A stretch of DNA of 64,000 nt. Source: Sphagnum compactum. Lineage: Eukaryota > Bryophyta > Sphagnopsida > Sphagnales. Shown piece by piece: positions 58,323-64,000 of the stretch (positions are counted from its first letter, which is position 1; each line of letters starts with the position of its first letter). A program made the translations under genes and the position numbers. The DNA lies in contig OZ234494.1 of NCBI GenBank assembly GCA_965153455.1, positions 24,738,001 through 24,802,000 on the forward strand. The letters are read 5' to 3'. The notes beneath the pieces are model-generated. The model searched no databases. It saw nothing but the letters and a program-made list of their open reading frames with translations, and was not told the DNA's origin.

Positions 58323-61300
58323 ATGGGTTGCTTATGCGGGAAGCCAAGTTTACCAGATCAGGAGTCTGAAAGCCCAAAGGAAAGGAATGGGACACGAACA
58401 GCAATCAGGCGCTCTAGCATAAGTGCTAAAGTAGAGACCACAGACGCAATCTATGTGGCTGGTGACAAAGACAAGGATCGCTCGAAAGTGAGAAGTAAAC
58501 AGAATGGCACAACTAGTTCTGCAGCAATGCCTGAAGAAGCAGGGGAAAGAAGGAGAGACAGGAGTTCTGGACATGCTGAGCCCCATCCTAGAGCAAATAG
58601 GCCCTCTAAGAATCTGGAGGGGGAACAGGTTGCTGCCGGCTGGCCTGCTTGGCTCTCAGCTGTGGCGGGCGAGGCTATCAAAGGCTGGATTCCACGCCAT
58701 GCTGCATCATTTGAGAAGATTGATAAAGTAAGTCTTGGGTGATGGGATGGGGATGACTGCCAACACTGTACCACTTGAGGGTAACCATGTTATGGCTGCA
58801 CTCATTCTTGTTGTGTTAGTTTTTGTTTTGCAGCAACTGACATAATGGTTCCCCTCGAAGTGTTGTAGTGGAGTTTTCTCTGCAATCTCATGCATATGTT
58901 AAATCCTGTCAGGAAGTTGAGGACGGTTAGAAGATAGTGTACATTAATCCTCTGTCAAGTGGCTCCGAGCTTTAAAAGAGGGTTTTGCATTTGGGTTTTG
59001 CTTATGGAGAACTTTTTACATCTGCAGATTGGGCAGGGGACTTACAGCAATGTGTACAAGGCTCGGGATCTCGAAACAGGGAAAATTGTGGCTTTGAAGA
59101 AGGTTCGGTTTGACAATTTGGAACCTGAGAGTGTGAGGTTTATGGCTCGTGAGATTCAGGTTCTGCGGCGCTTGGATCATCCAAATGTGGTGAAGTTGGA
59201 GGGATTGGTTACATCACGAATGTCATGCAGCCTTTATCTTGTATTCGAATACATGGAGCATGACCTTGCTGGCCTTGCTGCTTGCCCTGGTATCATGTTT
59301 ACTGAAGCTCAGGTGAGCTCCATGATTTCTTTACCTCTCACTCTGTGGGTGACTTGTATGAGGAGATTTTGGAGCAAGCTTTTTCAGGGATGTCCTTGAG
59401 TTTACTGGCCATGTTGACTTTTGCTAGTTGCCCTTCTGCAATTCTTTATGGGGGTTTGGTCCTGCATTTTGATTTTTCTGTCTCATTTCTTCTTTGCATT
59501 CAGAGATCAAGTCAGATGTGGAATTGAATGAAGGTGTACAAAAGAATGTTAGACTTCATGTGGATTGGATTCAATGGCTGTATATAAGCAAAGCAGAGTC
59601 CTCTGCAAAGGGTATCCCAATTCTGTTAGAAGTGCCAAAAGTCAATCTCAATATTGGGGGGTGATTTTAGTTCATTTGTTGTGGTTGAAATGGACAGGTG
59701 AAGTGCTACTTGCAGCAATTGCTACAAGGCCTGGATCATTGTCATCGACATGGTGTGCTGCATAGAGACATCAAGGGCTCCAACCTGCTCCTGGATAATG
59801 GTGGGATGTTGAAGATAGCCGACTTTGGGCTTGCCACTTTTTTCAATCCAGACCACAAACAGCCACTCACGAGTCGGGTGGTCACACTTTGGTATCGCCC
59901 TCCTGAGCTACTTCTTGGTGCCACAGAGTATGGTGTGGCTGTGGACTTGTGGAGCACTGGCTGCATTTTGGCTGAGCTTCTGGCTGGGAAGCCCATTATG
60001 CCAGGCCGTACAGAGGTTTGAGGAGAAAAATCTTGTTCCCCCTTGTCTACTCTCTCTCTCTTATGTCTGTTTTTGTGATGAGAGCTGTGAGTCCTGTCCT
60101 TGTGATCATGTTGCTGAAAATCTCTAACTGAGCTCTGAACCTTGGGTATTTGCAATTGAGACCACGGTTTGGCTTTGCCAATTCACTAGAGAGAGAGTGC
60201 CTGATGACAGCTTTGTATCTGTCTGGGCTGGCAGGTGGAGCAGTTGCACAAAATCTTCAAACTATGTGGTTCTCCTTCTGAAGACTACTGGAGGAAATCA
60301 AAGTTACCACATGCCACCATTTTTAAGCCACAGCAACCTTACAAGCGGTGTATAAGAGATACCTTCAAAGAGTTCCCTAGTTCTTCCTTGGCATTGCTTG
60401 ATACGCTCCTGGCAATTGAGCCAGCTGACAGAGGGAGTGCAGCTGAAGCTTTAAAGAGTGATGTAAGTGAATTTTTCTTCCTGCTTTTCATGCAAAGATC
60501 AACCTCTTGTCTAGAATGTGACAATTTGAGGATGCTTGTGGATAGATATTGGGTGGGCTTGGAACTAACGTGGACACTGCAATACATGGTTGTACAGTTT
60601 TTCACCACAAAGCCGCTGCCTTGTGACCCTTCGAGCTTGCCCCAGTATCCACCTAGTAAGGAGTTTGATGCCAAACTACGTGATGATGAGGCTCGGAGGT
60701 ATCAGCCCACCTATCTGGACCTCACAAGCTTTGATTGATGTTTTTTCACCTTCTCTCTCCAGGACAGGCTTTGTGAGGGGGCCTAATGTTTTATCACAAG
60801 ATCCAGGGTAGTTGATGCTTGTTGGTAGCAGGTGTGTTACATTTATGGTGTAGTCTAACTCTGCTCCAATTGTTGCCAGACAAAGAGCTGCAGGAGGGCG
60901 TGCTCGGGAAGCTTCCAAGCGTCCTGGAATGCGAGAGCGTACAAGTCGTGCAGTTGGTGCACCCGATGCCAATGCTGAACTTGCCATCTCCTTGCAGGTG
61001 TGCATGTGCTTTGTTTGGTCTAAGGATTGATGATTAGAGAAGAGCGACTGAAGAGGTTGCAGGCTGACTGTGAGTTGTTTCTCCATGTCTCATGTTTTTT
61101 GCTTTTGTGTTGTGGGTATGCAGAAGCGCCGACTGAACCCACATGCAAGTGTAAAAAGCAAGAGTGAAAAGTTTGCTCCTGTGCATGAGGATGCAACTGT
61201 TTCATTTTCCATGCATCCCCAACCAAGGCAGCCATACATGCAGGGCAAAGGTGCAGCACCTGTTCCAGCATCTCGTTCACATGCTGGGCCATTCATTTCA

Positions 61301-62481
61301 TCCCGATCTGGGCCACAGGCACCACCAAATATGGTGGCCACCTCGTGGAGCAAAAAGCAGAAAGAAGAGGATCTGCATCCAGCTCCACCTCATACGTCAC
61401 GACCTACCAAACCTGTTCCTGTAACGGATGTCACTCAGGGGAGCTATCCTCAGCAAACAGTTGTTTCATCGAGTATCTCAAGTGGAGTGCCATCTCGGAA
61501 TGGAGCAGGTGGAACTTACTACCGGGAAAGGACTGGTGGGAGAGCACGAGATGCTGCTGCAGTACCCCATGATGGGGAGCTTATCAGACGGAGTGGACAA
61601 CATGAAAGGACTAAACATGGGCCTTCTTCTAGGCGAGAGCCAACGTATGCTCAGGATCATGCCTCTAGTATCACTATGGATCTTCCTTACAAAAGGGACC
61701 TCTCCACAGTTGATTCACGTCAAAGAGATGGAATCTCCCAGGTGAAGGTTCCATCTAAGGTACTTTCTCACATTGTTCATTATCTGGTCCTTCTCATTTG
61801 GATTAAACAGGGTCCTCTCTGAGGGCAATCTCTCAGTAGTTACACTGTTGCAGATTTCTGCATCAAGCCCCTTGTCCTGATAGTGGTGGATCTGCTGAAT
61901 GAGTTGTCTGTAATTTCTTTTCAAGTGCTGTAAGTCCTCTGTTGCTAAGCATGGAGAAGACTATCATGCAAGATTTCGTTCTTGTGCCTCCATTGGAGCC
62001 AATTGTCACCCTCACATGCAAATAGTCACTTGTGTTGTTGAATATTATCTTTGTGGTGCTTGTGGTTTTGAAGCCCTAGGCTGGATGATAAGGACTAGAA
62101 AGGTAGATGATTGAGAGGTTAAATGTTTATTGCTTAGTAGGGATTCAGGGGTGCAAGGCAATGACACACATCAAGGTTGGGGGTATGCAGGGAAACCAGA
62201 GTCAAAAAGAACGAATGTATCATTCAGGACCCCTGCTACTCCATCCCGGGTATTCTGGGCCTGGGGCTGTAGATTACGAGGAGTTTCTGGAGGACCATGA
62301 GCAGCAGATTCAACATGCAGCTCGTAGGGCACGAGAAAATGTGAAGGGGTTGCCCAGTTCGACATTGGGTCCTGCAGACCCAAAGCAAAATGAGCACAAG
62401 AGCAGGTCCTCGGGAAGGAAAGTTGACAAGTCTGAAATTGTGGAAGCTGGCAATGGATTGATTTATAGTTCAGGGAAGTGA
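58323..62481 (+). CDS. CDC2-related (CDK-like) serine/threonine protein kinase, eight exons
   Basis: Exons are 58323-58727, 59028-59312, 59698-60015, 60235-60462, 60598-60698, 60880-60997, 61124-61759 and 62191-62481. All are GT-AG with matching phases, giving 793 residues. The start is the first ATG after the in-frame TAA at 58260. It gives MGCLCGKPS, a Gly2/Cys3 N-myristoylation and palmitoylation type terminus seen in this plant family, so plasma-membrane attachment is likely. After a basic, Ser-rich N-terminus the kinase domain starts about 130. It has a glycine loop IGQGTYSNVY (136-145), VALKK, a PSTAIRE-position helix ESVRFMAREI, HRDIKGSN (catalytic Asp 254), DFGLA (Asp 272) and VVTLWYRPPELLLGATEYG. 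The family signature FFTTKPLPCDPSSLP (413-427) and PPSKEFDAK follow. The tail (about 450-793) is Ser/Pro/Arg-rich and probably disordered. Plant relatives are CRK/At1g54610-like proteins of mostly unknown substrate; all key catalytic residues are present. Confidence 0.93.
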
Positions 62482-64000
62482 AAAAGGGTGGGCTGGATTG
62501 TAATGTGTTGGTGGGTTTGGTCCTTACAAGCAATATAGAAACCCCCCTCTGGCCTTCAAAGCACCGGTTGCAATACACAGGAAGATGTGCACCACATCAT
62601 TCTCCACATGCTTGCATGCAGTGGTGATCATTTAATATCGACACAACATTAAAGAAAAAGGGTTGTTCTTGTGACATTGGGTTGCTCAGACTGGCATAGA
62701 TTCATGCCTTATGAAATACTGGTGTCTGCATGCTTGTGCAGAGAATGTTGGTAAGGCTACTTCTCTCCGTGAGTCGTGCACCAAACAAAGTTTTCCCAAG
62801 GTTTGTGATCCCTCTGGACATCTGGCCTTTTGCTTTATTGCTGCGTTGGGTAGGAGTCCCTAGAGAAGAAGAACAGATTACCATACAATCACCTACTGTC
62901 AATCGAGAAATGGAGAAAAAAGGGATGTCAGGGTGGTGGATATCAACTCTGGCAAACACTTCTTTGAGAGGGAGGTTCTTAGGATATGCCGTGCCCGAAA
63001 CAACATTTGTCCCTGTATTGATTGCCTGGTTGTTAAGAACTAAAGATGTTGTGTATTTCAGCTATTCAGACCCTAACAACCAGGCAAGTAGTGGAGACTT
63101 GGGGGGGGGGGGGGGGAAACTGTAAGTCTTTAAAGAGTTAGTAGGGTGGTTGGACTCACAATCTGCATTAGTTTAGTTTTCTGTGAATGGGGTTTTTGCT
63201 GGCCAAAAGACATGACTTATTAAGTTCCTTCATGGGTGGTGGGTGGGTAGCAGTATGAATAGCTGATCACAGCTCTGCTTCTTCTAGTTCTTTGAATTTG
63301 TAAGCTATACTTCCAGGATGGCCCTGGGTTTCCAGCTATTATCAGGTTCAGTGGAACGGTGCTGTACTTTTTCCATTCTTAAAAGAGGACTGAAATTTGA
63401 TTTTATATCTGCATGGTTTGGTTGGTTGTTTCCGGTTTCCCCTGGAACCAGATTTGAGAAATAATGTTGAGATATTCTTCTCTCTGGCACTACAACCTTG
63501 CATTATATGTTCCCTTGCAAGACACAGTTTCCTTCAAACTGCTGCAAACCTTGGTGAACGAATAGAAAGTTCTGAGGCTATTCAAATTGGTGCTGTTCAA
63601 ATTGGTGGTTTGCAGGCTTGCTTGCTTAAGAAGATGGTTGGATGTGGCGCTGAAGATGAGGTGAAGATAATGACAAGGTTAAGCTAATATCTACTACTAC
63701 TGTCATGGTCTTTCTTTCTATTTTGCAAAACACCAAATGAGGTTTAGCATCAACTAATACACCATTGTCTTCTCTGTTACCCATCATCATCTGTTTGTGC
63801 AACAGAAGGTTTCAAGAGCCTATTTAGTGTTTTGCTTTACTAAAACACACATGTTGGGTTGAACTTGAAAGAGATTCAAAAACCCATCATAAAATCCATT
63901 AAGAAGATGAATACTTACGCTAGCGTCAGTCAGTTTCATCATTCAAACGTCCTTTAAATATTGAAATGAAAATTTTGTGAAAATGAAGTTGGGGTGTTGG
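62482..64000. other. 3' flank of the kinase gene; no further gene recognised
   Basis: 62482-62660 is likely 3' UTR. ORFs at 62730-63125 and 63397-63687 have no motifs I recognise, although composition up to about 63700 remains gene-like rather than AT-rich. A G15-type homopolymer lies near 63102-63116. The last 200 bp are AT-rich. Confidence 0.5.

Noticed and set aside
63397-63687. 96-codon ORF that might be an exon of a downstream gene
   Set aside because: No motif recognised and no splice-linked partner before the window ends; left as unannotated flank.

Overview
This window is nuclear DNA from a land plant. Three things point that way. There are spliced genes with GT-AG introns and plant-type protein families: a CDC2-related kinase with a plant-style tail, a LYAR-type nucleolar protein and an inositol-transporter relative. 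TTTAGGG (Arabidopsis-type telomere) motifs recur. The rest is AT-rich and packed with retrotransposon debris, minisatellites, microsatellites and foldbacks. The high repeat load and low gene density suggest a large genome, possibly a fern, lycophyte or gymnosperm, but the sequence alone does not settle the lineage.

Layout. Positions 1-15.9 kb hold no recognisable gene. They contain a GA-microsatellite-rich leader, a ~280 bp tandem triplication (1.75-2.6 kb), foldbacks (3.3-3.66 kb), two adjoining minisatellites (5.22-6.3 kb), three copies of a ~310 bp interspersed repeat in inverted and direct orientation (6.7-9.0 kb) and a 25 bp array ending in a perfect palindrome (10.0-10.15 kb). A less AT-rich island at 15.9-21.7 kb carries a decayed, intron-containing myo-inositol-transporter-like pseudogene (-) and an intact single-exon ORF for a putative type II membrane glycosyltransferase (-). 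An 89 bp satellite with an inverted terminal unit lies at 22.5-23.0 kb.

Retrotransposon region, 24.6-40.3 kb. It holds a small TIR element, a solo LTR with perfect CTTTA duplications (25788-26608), a full-length but decayed Ty3/Gypsy element (27259-35499) with an extra unidentified ORF ahead of gag, and a degenerate Ty1/Copia reverse transcriptase fragment (36.5-38.06 kb) split by a second solo LTR with TTTGG duplications (36823-37437).

Genes on the + strand. A seven-exon LYAR-type zinc-finger gene (41779-44119, 342 codons) and an eight-exon CDC2-related protein kinase gene (58323-62481, 793 codons) can both be assembled from the sequence with consistent splice phases. Between them, 44.1-55.9 kb is AT-rich and shows no gene. 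The kinase has a GC-richer, repeat-laden upstream region (55.9-58.3 kb) containing a tandem duplication. Nothing here looks like a coordinated gene system; the genes are independent housekeeping-type loci set in repeats.
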